Positions 8,158-14,769 are shown, counted from the first letter of the stretch. The stretch: 31,811 bases of DNA from Flemingiibacterium sp045636145 (GCA_045636145.1 JAZTWV010000048.1:1-31811); one strand, 5' to 3'. The notes: generated by a model from the sequence alone, not told the origin. A program made the numbers and translations.

Positions 8158-8234
8158 TCAAAAATATTATATCATATTGCTCAAAAATATTGATAACAAT
8201 TTGTAATATTTGATGATTGCAAAATGTAATATTT
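8158..8234. promoter_or_regulatory. Operator-like repeat array in the divergent phage promoter region
   Basis: TCAAAAATATT occurs at 8158-8168 and 8181-8191, and TGTAATATTT at 8202-8211 and 8225-8234. Within each pair the spacing is 23 nt, about two helical turns, and all four share AATATT. The first overlaps the repressor's -10 and the last lies inside the spacer of the rightward promoter. This is the expected place for the XRE repressor to bind. Confidence 0.6.
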
Positions 8235-8246
8235 TTATAGTATAAT
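8217..8246 (+). promoter_or_regulatory. Rightward promoter of the phage operon
   Basis: TTGCAA (8217-8222), 18 nt, TATAAT (8241-8246). It would drive the zinc-ribbon, ssDNA-binding-like and virion genes after a leader of about 155 nt. Confidence 0.65.
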
Positions 8247-8252
8247 ATATAT

Positions 8253-8409
8253 GAGGTGTGAAGTACCTCGACAACAATCTAAAGCCGGGCGGTTTTATTA
8301 TGGATAGCACACCATAGTGGGATGTATGCGCCATGATATCCAACAACTCCGCCCGTGTCATTTTATCAACACGCCAAAAAACAAAGTAAAAAAAGGAGAA
8401 AAGCAAAAA
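8253..8409 (+). ncRNA. Structured leader of the phage operon
   Basis: The leader folds into GAGGT (8253-8257) with ACCTC (8265-8269), then a long nested stem: CGGGCGG (8286-8292) with CCGCCCG (8349-8355), enclosing TGGATA (8301-8306) with TATCCA (8337-8342). There is no T run, so it is not a terminator. It could be a cis-regulatory RNA or, since the genome has a single-stranded form, an origin or packaging structure. A frame open from 8317 runs through it, but the zinc-ribbon start at 8410 has the ribosome site. Confidence 0.4.
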
Positions 8410-8601
8410 ATGAGAAAAATAGTACTAAAGAAATGCAGAGCGTGTGGCGGTTCGGGGAATATCGGTATATCCAGCTATATGCCATGGACAGGGAAACCGT
8501 TTCAAACAGAAATCAAATGCAGTTGCGGAAGTTGGGTAAGAGTAAACGGAGATTCCCATGAAGAAGTTTTAAATGCAGCTATAAATAGCTGGAATGAATA
8601 A
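8410..8601 (+). CDS. Lar-like zinc-ribbon protein (inovirus copy)
   Basis: A 63-aa protein starting MRKIVLKKCRACGG, with C9, C12, C37 and C39 as likely zinc ligands (CxxC...CxC) and a C-terminal A-x-x-x-W-N end. This overall plan matches the Lar restriction-alleviation family of small phage proteins, but similarity is by pattern only. AAAAGGAG 12-19 nt upstream supports this start over the in-frame ATG at 8317. A clear paralog occurs in the neighbouring unit at 14790. Anti-restriction is one possibility; a DNA-binding or replication role is another. Confidence 0.75.
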   Translation: MRKIVLKKCRACGGSGNIGISSYMPWTGKPFQTEIKCSCGSWVRVNGDSHEEVLNAAINSWNE

Positions 8602-8617
8602 AAAGGAGTAAAACGAG

Positions 8618-8902
8618 ATGAAAGTAAAAGTATTATGCGCGAAAGGCTACAATTACGAGAAGAACGGACAACAGAAGCAGGGAATGACAATAGATGTATG
8701 CTCTGCAGATCAGCTCAACGAATCAGACGGAAAAGGCAACTTTACAGCCGGATATCCGGCAGAAAATATATTCATCCCTCGTTCGCTTCCTTTGGAAGCT
8801 AACGACATAATCAATCTTGTTGGCAAGGAAGTAGAGCTTGTATACGAAAGAAGACTTGGTCAGAGGTTCGAGCAGCTTGTTGCGATCAAGGAATTGGAAT
8901 AA
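8618..8902 (+). CDS. Candidate ssDNA-binding protein (pV-like position)
   Basis: A 94-aa soluble protein (MKVKVLCAKGYNYEKNGQQK...) with alternating hydrophobic strands, compatible with a small OB-type or pV-like fold. It occupies the place, just upstream of the major coat gene, where filamentous phages encode the ssDNA-binding protein that coats the viral strand before extrusion. Sequence similarity to a named family is not recognised, so the function comes from size and position. AAAGGAG lies 7 nt before the ATG. Confidence 0.5.
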   Translation: MKVKVLCAKGYNYEKNGQQKQGMTIDVCSADQLNESDGKGNFTAGYPAENIFIPRSLPLEANDIINLVGKEVELVYERRLGQRFEQLVAIKELE

Positions 8903-8910
8903 GGCTATAC

Positions 8911-8928
8911 TGCGGTATCTATACCGCA
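8911..8928 (+). other. Intergenic hairpin before the coat gene
   Basis: Perfect 8-bp stem TGCGGTAT / ATACCGCA with a 2-nt gap, followed by A-rich rather than T-rich sequence. It is probably an mRNA processing or stability element separating the coat cistron from the upstream genes. Confidence 0.45.
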
Positions 8929-8962
8929 TAGCAATAAAAATAATGCGAAGGAGGATAAGGAA

Positions 8963-9178
8963 ATGAACGCTCTTATGCTTTCGGCAACAGGCGGTACAGA
9001 TGTAAGCAGTTTCATAACAACTATTACAGATGCGCTCGGTAATACGTTTACAGTCAGCAATCTCGGTGTTGTTCTGGTCGCCGCTATTGCTGTATCAGCT
9101 CCGTTTGTTCTCGCATGGTTTGCATTCCGTAAGGTGCGCAATGCAGCTACGGGAGGTCTCAGAAAGGGCAAGCTTTAA
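8963..9178 (+). CDS. Major coat protein, pVIII-like
   Basis: A 71-aa single-span protein: a Thr/Ser-rich N-terminal segment, one long hydrophobic helix (about residues 31-55, VSNLGVVLVAAIAVSAPFVL...), and a basic C terminus (RKVRNAATGGLRKGKL). This is the architecture of filamentous-phage major coat proteins, in which the basic end contacts the DNA. It has an excellent GAAGGAGG ribosome site and is followed at once by a strong terminator, matching the well-known arrangement after gene VIII of Ff phages and implying high expression. No cleavable signal peptide is obvious. Confidence 0.75.
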   Translation: MNALMLSATGGTDVSSFITTITDALGNTFTVSNLGVVLVAAIAVSAPFVLAWFAFRKVRNAATGGLRKGKL

Positions 9179-9184
9179 GCCCTG

Positions 9185-9213
9185 CGGCGGGCTATGCCCG
9201 CCGTTTTTCTTTT
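9185..9213 (+). terminator. Strong terminator after the coat gene
   Basis: An 8-bp GC-only stem CGGCGGGC / GCCCGCCG with a TAT loop, followed by TTTTTCTTTT. It separates the highly expressed coat cistron from the assembly genes, so downstream genes depend on read-through or another promoter. Confidence 0.9.
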
Positions 9214-9228
9214 AAAAGGAGGTAGAAT

Positions 9229-9894
9229 ATGCCGTTCATAACACAGCCCTTAGGGTTGAAGAATCTAAGAGAAGCTAATTTGGAACAGACCCTTAAGACC
9301 GGCAAAGAGTTCCCATATAGCGGAATATGGCTGTTTTCCGGACAGCAGGGAGCAGGAAAGACTCTGCTCATGATGCACACGCTTAAGTGCATGATGAATG
9401 AGTATCCGGAAGCTCTTGTGGTCTCCAATATCGCCATATACGGCGTTCCGTCAATTCCGTATACCGGAATCGAGGATTTTGAGAAGTACCGGAACGGCGC
9501 ACAGGGAACTATCTTTGTGATCGACGAGATACATACGTTGTTCAGCTCTCTGGAGTCCGCAAAAATGCCTGCAAGCACGCTCACCGTGTGGAGTCAGAAC
9601 AGAAAGAACCGCCGAGTTATTCTCGGAACGTCTCAACGCTTCACGCGCGTAGCTAAGGGTATCAGGGAACAGTGCACTTACAATTACGAGTGCAGCCGTC
9701 CCATATTTCGACAGATCTACAGCTACCGTGTCAAGGACGGTGACGATTACGACGATGCAGGGAAGTATACCGGGGAGAAAGAGCCACAGCGTCATTTTTA
9801 TTGTCCCAATGTTAATGTGATGCGTATGTACAACACTCTTGAAGTGGTTGTCAGAGATAAAGCCGGAGGTGATGTTCATGGCTCTGATCATTGA
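9229..9894 (+). CDS. Zot / pI-type phage assembly ATPase
   Basis: A 221-aa P-loop ATPase of the zonular occludens toxin (Zot)/filamentous phage pI family, the inner-membrane motor that feeds the single-stranded genome into the extruding virion. Walker A is GQQGAGKT (38-45), Walker B is FVIDEIH (96-102), and the family's downstream stretch NRRVILGTSQRFTRVAKGIREQ is clear. No transmembrane helix or extracytoplasmic C-terminal domain is visible; the protein ends soon after the ATPase core, so it must reach the membrane through a partner. AAAGGAGG lies 7 nt upstream. This gene is the main marker that the element is an inovirus. Confidence 0.92.
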   Translation: MPFITQPLGLKNLREANLEQTLKTGKEFPYSGIWLFSGQQGAGKTLLMMHTLKCMMNEYPEALVVSNIAIYGVPSIPYTGIEDFEKYRNGAQGTIFVIDEIHTLFSSLESAKMPASTLTVWSQNRKNRRVILGTSQRFTRVAKGIREQCTYNYECSRPIFRQIYSYRVKDGDDYDDAGKYTGEKEPQRHFYCPNVNVMRMYNTLEVVVRDKAGGDVHGSDH

Positions 9895-9985
9895 GGGATT
9901 CGCACAGTTTCTCCCTTATGTGTTTATGCTTGTAGTCACCGGAACGATATGGGATATGGCAGTATCCGCATTCAGGGGGCGTTAG
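9878..9985 (+). CDS. 35-aa single-span protein, pVII/pIX-like
   Basis: MALIIEGFAQFLPYVFMLVV... is a 35-aa protein consisting of one membrane helix and a short basic tail (AFRGR). It overlaps the end of the Zot gene by 17 nt, with GGAGGT 7 nt before the ATG. Its size and character match the tiny minor coat proteins pVII and pIX of filamentous phages, which cap the end that emerges first. Assignment is by size and context. Confidence 0.6.
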   Translation: MALIIEGFAQFLPYVFMLVVTGTIWDMAVSAFRGR

Positions 9986-9986
9986 T

Positions 9987-10391
9987 ATGAAACAGGTGAG
10001 TGATGCAAGGTCTACAATCAGCTCCACATACCTCAATGTATTCTACAGCAAGCTCCGACCTTTGGATGAATATATCATATGCCAGACCGATGACAACGAG
10101 TATACAATGCTTGTTCGGAACATGGTAAATCATGACGACGTAAAGGAGTATGTGATTTACCGGACCGGTACTAATGCTTCGTATCAGATGTACGAGAGTG
10201 AGAGCACATGGAGCTACGATATCAGTAACGAAATTTACGTGTACAGTAATATCGGTTACGGCACTATGTCGGTTCTGCCGTGTCATGAGATCATGATAGC
10301 ATGGTCGATAATTGTCGCACTGTGCTGTGGTGCACTTTGGGTGATGTTCAGAGGAGGTCTTTTCGCATGGAGAAGAAATACAAAGTCCTAA
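9987..10391 (+). CDS. Putative minor virion or membrane protein with a C-terminal span
   Basis: A 134-aa protein with a soluble N-terminal region rich in Tyr, Ser and Asn and one C-terminal membrane helix (about 103-123, IMIAWSIIVALCCGALWVMF), then a basic tail. I recognise no family. It starts 1 nt after the previous stop and its end overlaps the pIII-like gene by 25 nt, so it belongs to the assembly operon. The C-terminal anchor may pair with the Zot ATPase, which lacks its own membrane span. Confidence 0.65.
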   Translation: MKQVSDARSTISSTYLNVFYSKLRPLDEYIICQTDDNEYTMLVRNMVNHDDVKEYVIYRTGTNASYQMYESESTWSYDISNEIYVYSNIGYGTMSVLPCHEIMIAWSIIVALCCGALWVMFRGGLFAWRRNTKS

Positions 10392-11653
10392 CCGGTATAA
10401 TCGCGCTGCTTCTTGTGCTTGCCATATTGGTAGTCAGTATCTCCGCTTCCTCGTATACCTCCACTCTGGCATATTTGATGTACAGAGATGCCGGGGAGTC
10501 AGTTTTGCATGTTGAGAGAGGTGTTGGCGATATCGCTATTGATTCTCCTAATACTTCATGGGGATTTTTTCACGATTTGGAACTAAAGAAGTTTCATACA
10601 TATGAAGTCGATATTACTCTTAACGTGGAGTTTCACGGCAGCAGTACTGTACATTCATTGCCGGGCGAGCTTGTAAATATATCATTTCTTGATGATACGC
10701 ACTATGCTACCGTCAGAAATACAGTAGATGCTTCCGATTTTTTGCTTGATCAGAAAAACAAAGCCGGGGATTCTTATTCAGACTTAGTGTCAATGAGCTT
10801 TGATTCGTATTATGACTCAGAGAAAGAGGTTACGGTTCTTAACTACCATCTTTCATTCAGTACCGCATCCGGCTTTATAGATAACCTTAATGAGGGTATC
10901 TGGTATATGATGTCTTTCTTTGATATGCACCCTGAAGCGGTGGCGGTAGATTATCTTCTTTCCGTATACGAAGTATCAGTAAATGCAACATATGACCCTG
11001 AGGGAGACATTTTCGAAGAGTCTGTAGTAGATAAGCTGGGTGATGCAGTCAGTAAGCTTGATGAGATCAACACTGAATTAGCCATTATGAAGGTTACAGG
11101 AAGTACCCAAGTACAAAAGCTTGAAGAACTCAAAGCGACTACTGAAACTCTTGTGGCACAAAACACCGAACTAAGTCTCAAGGTTATTGATATCAAGACA
11201 CAGCTTGACAAGCTTCCCGATGACATTGGAAACCAGTTTGAGCAAAAACTTGAAGAACATGCAGTAAAAGAATATGAAGCTGCAGAGATTGCCGGGAATG
11301 AGGCTTTAGATCAGCTTGTCGGTGAGCTCGGCGGTGTTGTAGATACAGAAGGAATTATTTCTTCTTTTAAGTTGTTTTTGAATTCGCTTTCGTATGTTGG
11401 GAGAACATGTCCTATTAATATTCCCAAACTTTCCATTCCTGCTATGGAGGGGGTTACATCTGAACCTATAGTTTTGATGAATAATACTACAGTAAATCTT
11501 GCCGATTATATTTATATGATACCTGAAAGTATCATGAAGGTTGTGCAGTGGTTTACGGTAATAGGTATAGTTTTAAATGCGATATTTACACTTATGAAGC
11601 TGATAAATCGTTTCTTGCAGGGTAAATCTGTAGGCGATGAGGATGGTGATTGA
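10367..11653 (+). CDS. Putative adsorption / tip protein, pIII-like
   Basis: A 428-aa protein with an N-terminal hydrophobic signal or anchor (about 8-28), a beta-rich Tyr/Ser/Asp-rich extracellular region (about 35-200), a long coiled coil (about 215-310, e.g. KLEELKATTETLVAQNTELS), and a C-terminal membrane helix (about 396-416). A long exported protein anchored at its C terminus, located after the assembly ATPase, is the expected form of the receptor-binding pIII protein. The start at 10367 has GAGGAGG 9 nt upstream; the longer frame from 10301 does not. No sequence match to known adsorption proteins is claimed. Confidence 0.65.
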   Translation: MEKKYKVLTGIIALLLVLAILVVSISASSYTSTLAYLMYRDAGESVLHVERGVGDIAIDSPNTSWGFFHDLELKKFHTYEVDITLNVEFHGSSTVHSLPGELVNISFLDDTHYATVRNTVDASDFLLDQKNKAGDSYSDLVSMSFDSYYDSEKEVTVLNYHLSFSTASGFIDNLNEGIWYMMSFFDMHPEAVAVDYLLSVYEVSVNATYDPEGDIFEESVVDKLGDAVSKLDEINTELAIMKVTGSTQVQKLEELKATTETLVAQNTELSLKVIDIKTQLDKLPDDIGNQFEQKLEEHAVKEYEAAEIAGNEALDQLVGELGGVVDTEGIISSFKLFLNSLSYVGRTCPINIPKLSIPAMEGVTSEPIVLMNNTTVNLADYIYMIPESIMKVVQWFTVIGIVLNAIFTLMKLINRFLQGKSVGDEDGD

Positions 11654-11952
11654 TTGTGGCTGATATAGCAAAATGGGGTATACTCATAGCTGTAGCACTT
11701 GGGGTTATAGCTCTGATAGTGGCTCTTCCTGTTACCGAGATGATTGATATTTCTGCTCTTAGTGAGGGATTTCTTCAAATATCTATGGTTTTGAGTGCCA
11801 ACCTTATGAGAGCCAGAGGATTTCTCAATTTGTTTGTACCGGAGGGGTATGAGTGGATGATAACAGCATCTATAACATGGAATTTGACTTCGAGATTTCT
11901 TACATGGGCGATCAATATCATTTCTCAGGCAGCACACTATATTTTCAAGTAA
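11650..11952 (+). CDS. Small membrane protein, pVI-like
   Basis: A 100-aa very hydrophobic protein with a clear first span (about 8-27, GILIAVALGVIALIVALP) and an amphipathic or membrane C terminus. It overlaps the preceding stop (TTGA) and starts with TTG; GAGGATGG lies at a proper distance, while the GTG at 11656 is a less likely alternative. In filamentous phages the pIII gene is followed by the membrane protein pVI that co-caps the virion, and the same order is seen here. Confidence 0.6.
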   Translation: MIVADIAKWGILIAVALGVIALIVALPVTEMIDISALSEGFLQISMVLSANLMRARGFLNLFVPEGYEWMITASITWNLTSRFLTWAINIISQAAHYIFK

Positions 11953-11996
11953 ACGCCGCGGCGCGGATCGCGCGGATGCGCGATGTGCAGCGGCGT
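11953..11996. other. GC-rich compound hairpin between virion and replication genes
   Basis: ACGCCGC (11953-11959) pairs with GCGGCGT (11990-11996) and encloses ATCGCGC (11967-11973) with GCGCGAT (11978-11984) around a 4-nt loop. No T run follows. Position and strength suit a single-strand origin, a Rep nick site or the packaging signal of the phage strand. Confidence 0.5.
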
Positions 11997-12017
11997 ACAT
12001 GAAAGGAGGTTTACTAT

Positions 12018-12998
12018 GTGCATAAAATACTGATAGACTCTTTATCAATCACATGGAAATACGACAACGTGGGCGAGCTGTACGAGCTTCTCGGACTTCA
12101 GGATGCAGAGATGCAACAAATGCGGACACGTTTCTACAGTAACGGTGAATACTTCGATGGTATCCTGATCGCCTACAACTTAGACGAGAACTACCAAGTA
12201 ACAAGTACATTCCTTGATATCTCCGGTAAAGGATGCCGCACGGTGGAGCAGTTGAATCCGGATTTCGATTGGTTTGAATTTCTGTACCGGTACGACAGTC
12301 AGATCAGAGACAAAACAGCACATATTTCACGTATAGATATCGCCTGTGACGTGGATGACGGATCTCTCACTATCGGTCAGATACAAAAGTATACACGACA
12401 GCAACTGTATGTCTGTAGATCTAAGCTTCTTCCTGTAGTCTCTTATATGAGAATTATGGAGGTACTTTTCGGCTCTCCTAAATCGGATCGGCTTCTACGA
12501 ATCTACGATAAAGCCTTAGAGCAGGGAATACCGGACATAGATTGGCTTCGCTTGGAGTTTCAGCTCAGAAACGATAACGCTACATCCTGGTATCTTAATT
12601 GGTGCGAGCATCGAGACATCGGCAAGCTCTATGCCGGAGTGATGATCGACTTCCTCCGCTTCGTCAGTCCTCCACGTGGGACGAGCATAAAGACCATCAA
12701 ACAACACAGCCACCAGCACAGGTTGCCTACAGTTACGTGGTGGTCAGACTTCATCGGCGAGGCGGAGCGAATTACTCAGCTGTATCTGCCCGGACAGGAA
12801 TACACACTTGACAGACTTGAGCATTCGCTTATACACAATGCCGGAAGTCGATTCAAGGCGTATATGATCGCCCATGGCGGAGACATTACCGAGTTGCTTG
12901 ATGCAGTGAAGCACTGCAAGCTGAACGCCAAGCAGAAGCTTATGCTTGCGGAGCTTGATATGATGCGAGCTGAGCAGGCAGGAAAACAGATAGAATAG
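12018..12998 (+). CDS. Rep_trans-family replication initiation protein
   Basis: A 326-aa rolling-circle initiator of the Rep_trans family (plasmid pT181 RepC and phage CTX RstA type). Family landmarks are the stretch DISGKGCR (67-74), ISRIDIACDV (103-112), the active-site block FGSPKSDRLLRIYDKALEQG with Y163 in YDK, and RLEFQLRND (178-186). It nicks the double-strand origin and starts rolling-circle synthesis of the viral strand. GTG at 12018 is the start, 8 nt after AAAGGAGG. An out-of-frame ATG overlaps it at 12016 and opens a five-codon frame. It is the last gene of the inovirus part. Confidence 0.88.
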   Translation: MHKILIDSLSITWKYDNVGELYELLGLQDAEMQQMRTRFYSNGEYFDGILIAYNLDENYQVTSTFLDISGKGCRTVEQLNPDFDWFEFLYRYDSQIRDKTAHISRIDIACDVDDGSLTIGQIQKYTRQQLYVCRSKLLPVVSYMRIMEVLFGSPKSDRLLRIYDKALEQGIPDIDWLRLEFQLRNDNATSWYLNWCEHRDIGKLYAGVMIDFLRFVSPPRGTSIKTIKQHSHQHRLPTVTWWSDFIGEAERITQLYLPGQEYTLDRLEHSLIHNAGSRFKAYMIAHGGDITELLDAVKHCKLNAKQKLMLAELDMMRAEQAGKQIE

Positions 12999-13052
12999 AA
13001 GAACATATTGAATAATTACGTAATTACTTAATACAAACGAATAGAATTTTGT

Positions 13053-13090
13053 AGCCTTATCCGGCTGATCACCGGGTAAGGCTTTTTCCT
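13053..13090 (+). terminator. Terminator of the inovirus operon
   Basis: A 12-bp stem AGCCTTATCCGG / CCGGGTAAGGCT with one G-U pair and a 7-nt loop, followed by TTTTTCC. Confidence 0.85.
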
Positions 13091-13372
13091 TCCTCTAATT
13101 GCCCGGCGTCAGCCAGACTAACGGTACCGTTCATGCGAGGATCCCGCGCCAAAGCGGACAGCATACTAACGATTACCACTATTGCCATTCAATCCCTGGA
13201 AGAAAAACGCCCACTTTTGGCGACCCCCGACGGGGTATCACGGGGGTAATACACGCCAAGAGTTTACATCAAAAATCGCTCTTTTAGTCTTTTGCTGTCT
13301 GACAAAATCGTGCGTTGATTTTGCGAATATTGAAAATTGTACCAAAAATGGAAAAACTACGGCGGCGACCAT

Positions 13373-13390
13373 ACAAAACGTGCATTTTGT
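13373..13390. repeat. Recombinase-type inverted site ACAAAA-N6-TTTTGT
   Basis: ACAAAA, centre CGTGCA, TTTTGT. Arms and 6-nt centre resemble the right-hand site at 16506-16523, but the centre differs, so it may be an accessory or binding site rather than a crossover site. A weaker copy lies at 13500-13515. Confidence 0.4.
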
Positions 13391-13450
13391 TTAGTCTGCG
13401 TCAAGAGAGCAGCGAGCCGAAGGGAGCTGCTATCAATATTCAGACGCAAC

Positions 13451-13469
13451 TATACAAAATGCAAATTTT
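13451..13469. repeat. Left 19-bp direct repeat of the second unit (candidate att)
   Basis: TATACAAAATGCAAATTTT is identical to 16504-16522. The two copies bound a 3.05-kb segment that encodes an integrase, as expected for attL/attR of an integrated circle. Confidence 0.65.
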
Positions 13470-13604
13470 TGACTTCCAAACGCGCGGAGCGCGATTGGGC
13501 AAAAATTTCGTTTTGTACCGCGTGAGCGGCTTGTAATAGACAACGTACCACGGCGCATGGCGAGTGGCAACAGCCACGCCGCCGCGTGCCGCGCCTCTGT
13601 CGCT

Positions 13605-13631
13605 ATTATTCCGCTTTTTTCGCGGAATAAT
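13605..13631. other. Perfect hairpin ATTATTCCGC / GCGGAATAAT
   Basis: A 10-bp perfect stem (13605-13614 and 13622-13631) with a T-rich 7-nt loop, upstream of the operator-like repeats and promoter of the HUH rep gene. It may insulate the rep promoter or belong to the origin. Confidence 0.5.
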
Positions 13632-13685
13632 CAATATTTTCGCGAAAAATCAATATTTTTCCGCTTTTTTTCGAAAAAATATTGA
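13631..13685. promoter_or_regulatory. Operator-like repeats at the HUH rep promoter
   Basis: TCAATATTTT at 13631-13640 and again within TCAATATTTTT at 13650-13660, and the inverse AAAAATATTGA at 13675-13685 running into the -35. The same 11-mer AAAAATATTGA occurs at 8183-8193 in the inovirus operator array. The second unit encodes no repressor of its own. Confidence 0.5.
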
Positions 13686-13710
13686 CATTTTTCGTAATCG
13701 GTGATATAAT
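13682..13710 (+). promoter_or_regulatory. Perfect promoter upstream of the HUH rep gene
   Basis: TTGACA (13682-13687), 17 nt, TATAAT (13705-13710). Confidence 0.85.
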
Positions 13711-13715
13711 GTTAT

Positions 13716-13820
13716 CGTGAGCAATACGTAAAGTATTACCCGATATCATCACCGTGCTGAAGATGTGGCGACTCCTAGGCGATATCGGTAGCTAAGCACC
13801 CGTAAGGGTGCTTTTCTTTT
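13716..13820 (+). ncRNA. Rep leader or small RNA ending in an intrinsic terminator
   Basis: A transcript of about 105 nt ends at a terminator with stem AAGCACCC / GGGTGCTT (13794-13801 with 13806-13813) and TTCTTTTT. Upstream it contains AATAC/GTATT and CGATATC (13741-13747) with GATATCG (13781-13787). GTGCT (13754-13758) can alternatively pair with AGCAC in the terminator arm, giving a possible antiterminator. This resembles attenuation control of rolling-circle rep genes, or a free-standing small RNA. No known RNA class is recognised. Confidence 0.6.
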
Positions 13821-13872
13821 TCCAATCTATGGAAATAAACGTGGTTTAGAAATTCTAAACTACTTCAAGCGT

Positions 13873-14769
13873 GTGCCGCTTTCTCCTTACTTGATATATA
13901 GGACAGTATATCATCAAATGACCGATTTTACAGCTACAGAAAACATGGTCTATTATTGCTCACGAGCGAAGTACATACCCATGCCAGACGGCACGTGTAA
14001 ACTCGCTCAGATTCAGCATTTCACACAGCCGCGTTTCAAAAAAGGCGGTTGGGAAGAGGAGAGTGCCGATGACCTGCCGTTTGATGTCTATGCAGGGGAA
14101 GTATCCGCCATTACCGCCGCTGAAGAATCCGACTCCGAACATCTTCCTGCTGACCGCGTCAATATTATGCGTGCTTCTCGCCGTGCGAAGATAAACGCAT
14201 TCGATACGATACTGTGCAATCCATCTCTTGATACCTTTGCAACGTTCACTTATCGCCCTGATGACTCACTCGACAAATCATCATATGACCAATGCTACGA
14301 GGTACTGCGCCCTTGGCTCTCCAACCGCGTACAGCGTAAAGGCTTGCAGTATATCATCGTCCCTGAGCGTCACAAGAGCGGTGACATACATTTCCATGGG
14401 ATTCTCAATTCCTCCGCGCTGAAGCTCTCACAGGCGTACAGCCCTAAGACAGGGCGTGCGCTCACGCGCAACGGCTCACCGATATATAATCTCATGGATT
14501 GGCGCGACGGCTTCTCCACGGCTCAGATAATCGGCAACGGTGAGGATGACCGCGAGAAGGTGGCGAAGTATGTATTTAAGTACATGGGCAAACAGCTCGG
14601 CGAGCGTATCGGCGGCAGATACGCGCTCATAGGCGGCAAGAATCTCCTTAAGCCTGTCTATGTATATGGCAACACCCCCGATGAGCTTGCAGACGTGTCT
14701 GAGTGCGCGTATTCACGCGCTGTCAACGTGTCCGACAGTCTCACCTATTCCGAGTATAGTTTTCTGTAA
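13873..14769 (+). CDS. HUH rolling-circle replication endonuclease
   Basis: A 298-aa (GTG start) replication-associated protein of the HUH type seen in small ssDNA phages and plasmids. Motif 1 is FATFTYRPD (122-130). The metal-binding HUH motif is HFH (173-175) in SGDIHFHGIL. The catalytic tyrosine region is AKYVFKYMGK (231-240), giving Y233 with K236 as the likely pair. The start is uncertain: neither the GTG at 13873 nor the ATG at 13918 (MTDFTATENM) has a good ribosome site, and all motifs lie downstream of both. It would nick the origin of the second unit. It is unrelated in sequence to the Rep_trans protein of the inovirus part, so this region carries two different initiators. Confidence 0.85.
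   Translation: MPLSPYLIYRTVYHQMTDFTATENMVYYCSRAKYIPMPDGTCKLAQIQHFTQPRFKKGGWEEESADDLPFDVYAGEVSAITAAEESDSEHLPADRVNIMRASRRAKINAFDTILCNPSLDTFATFTYRPDDSLDKSSYDQCYEVLRPWLSNRVQRKGLQYIIVPERHKSGDIHFHGILNSSALKLSQAYSPKTGRALTRNGSPIYNLMDWRDGFSTAQIIGNGEDDREKVAKYVFKYMGKQLGERIGGRYALIGGKNLLKPVYVYGNTPDELADVSECAYSRAVNVSDSLTYSEYSFL

Larger units (their letters stand above)
12999..13872. other. Non-coding junction between the two mobile units
   Basis: There is no credible gene in this 874-nt stretch. It holds a terminator (13053-13090), perfect palindromes TAATTACGTAATTA (13013-13026) and AACGGTACCGTT (13120-13131), and a nested stem GTCTG/CAGAC enclosing AGCAGC/GCTGCT (13394-13445). It also holds several ACAAAA...TTTTGT inverted pairs, the left 19-bp repeat of the second unit, and finally the promoter and leader of the HUH rep gene. 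Replication origins of both units may lie here. Confidence 0.6.

Noticed and set aside
13440..13634. Minus-strand ORF of 64 aa in the junction region
   Set aside because: No ribosome site, biased composition from repeats and hairpins, and it overlaps the att-like repeat.
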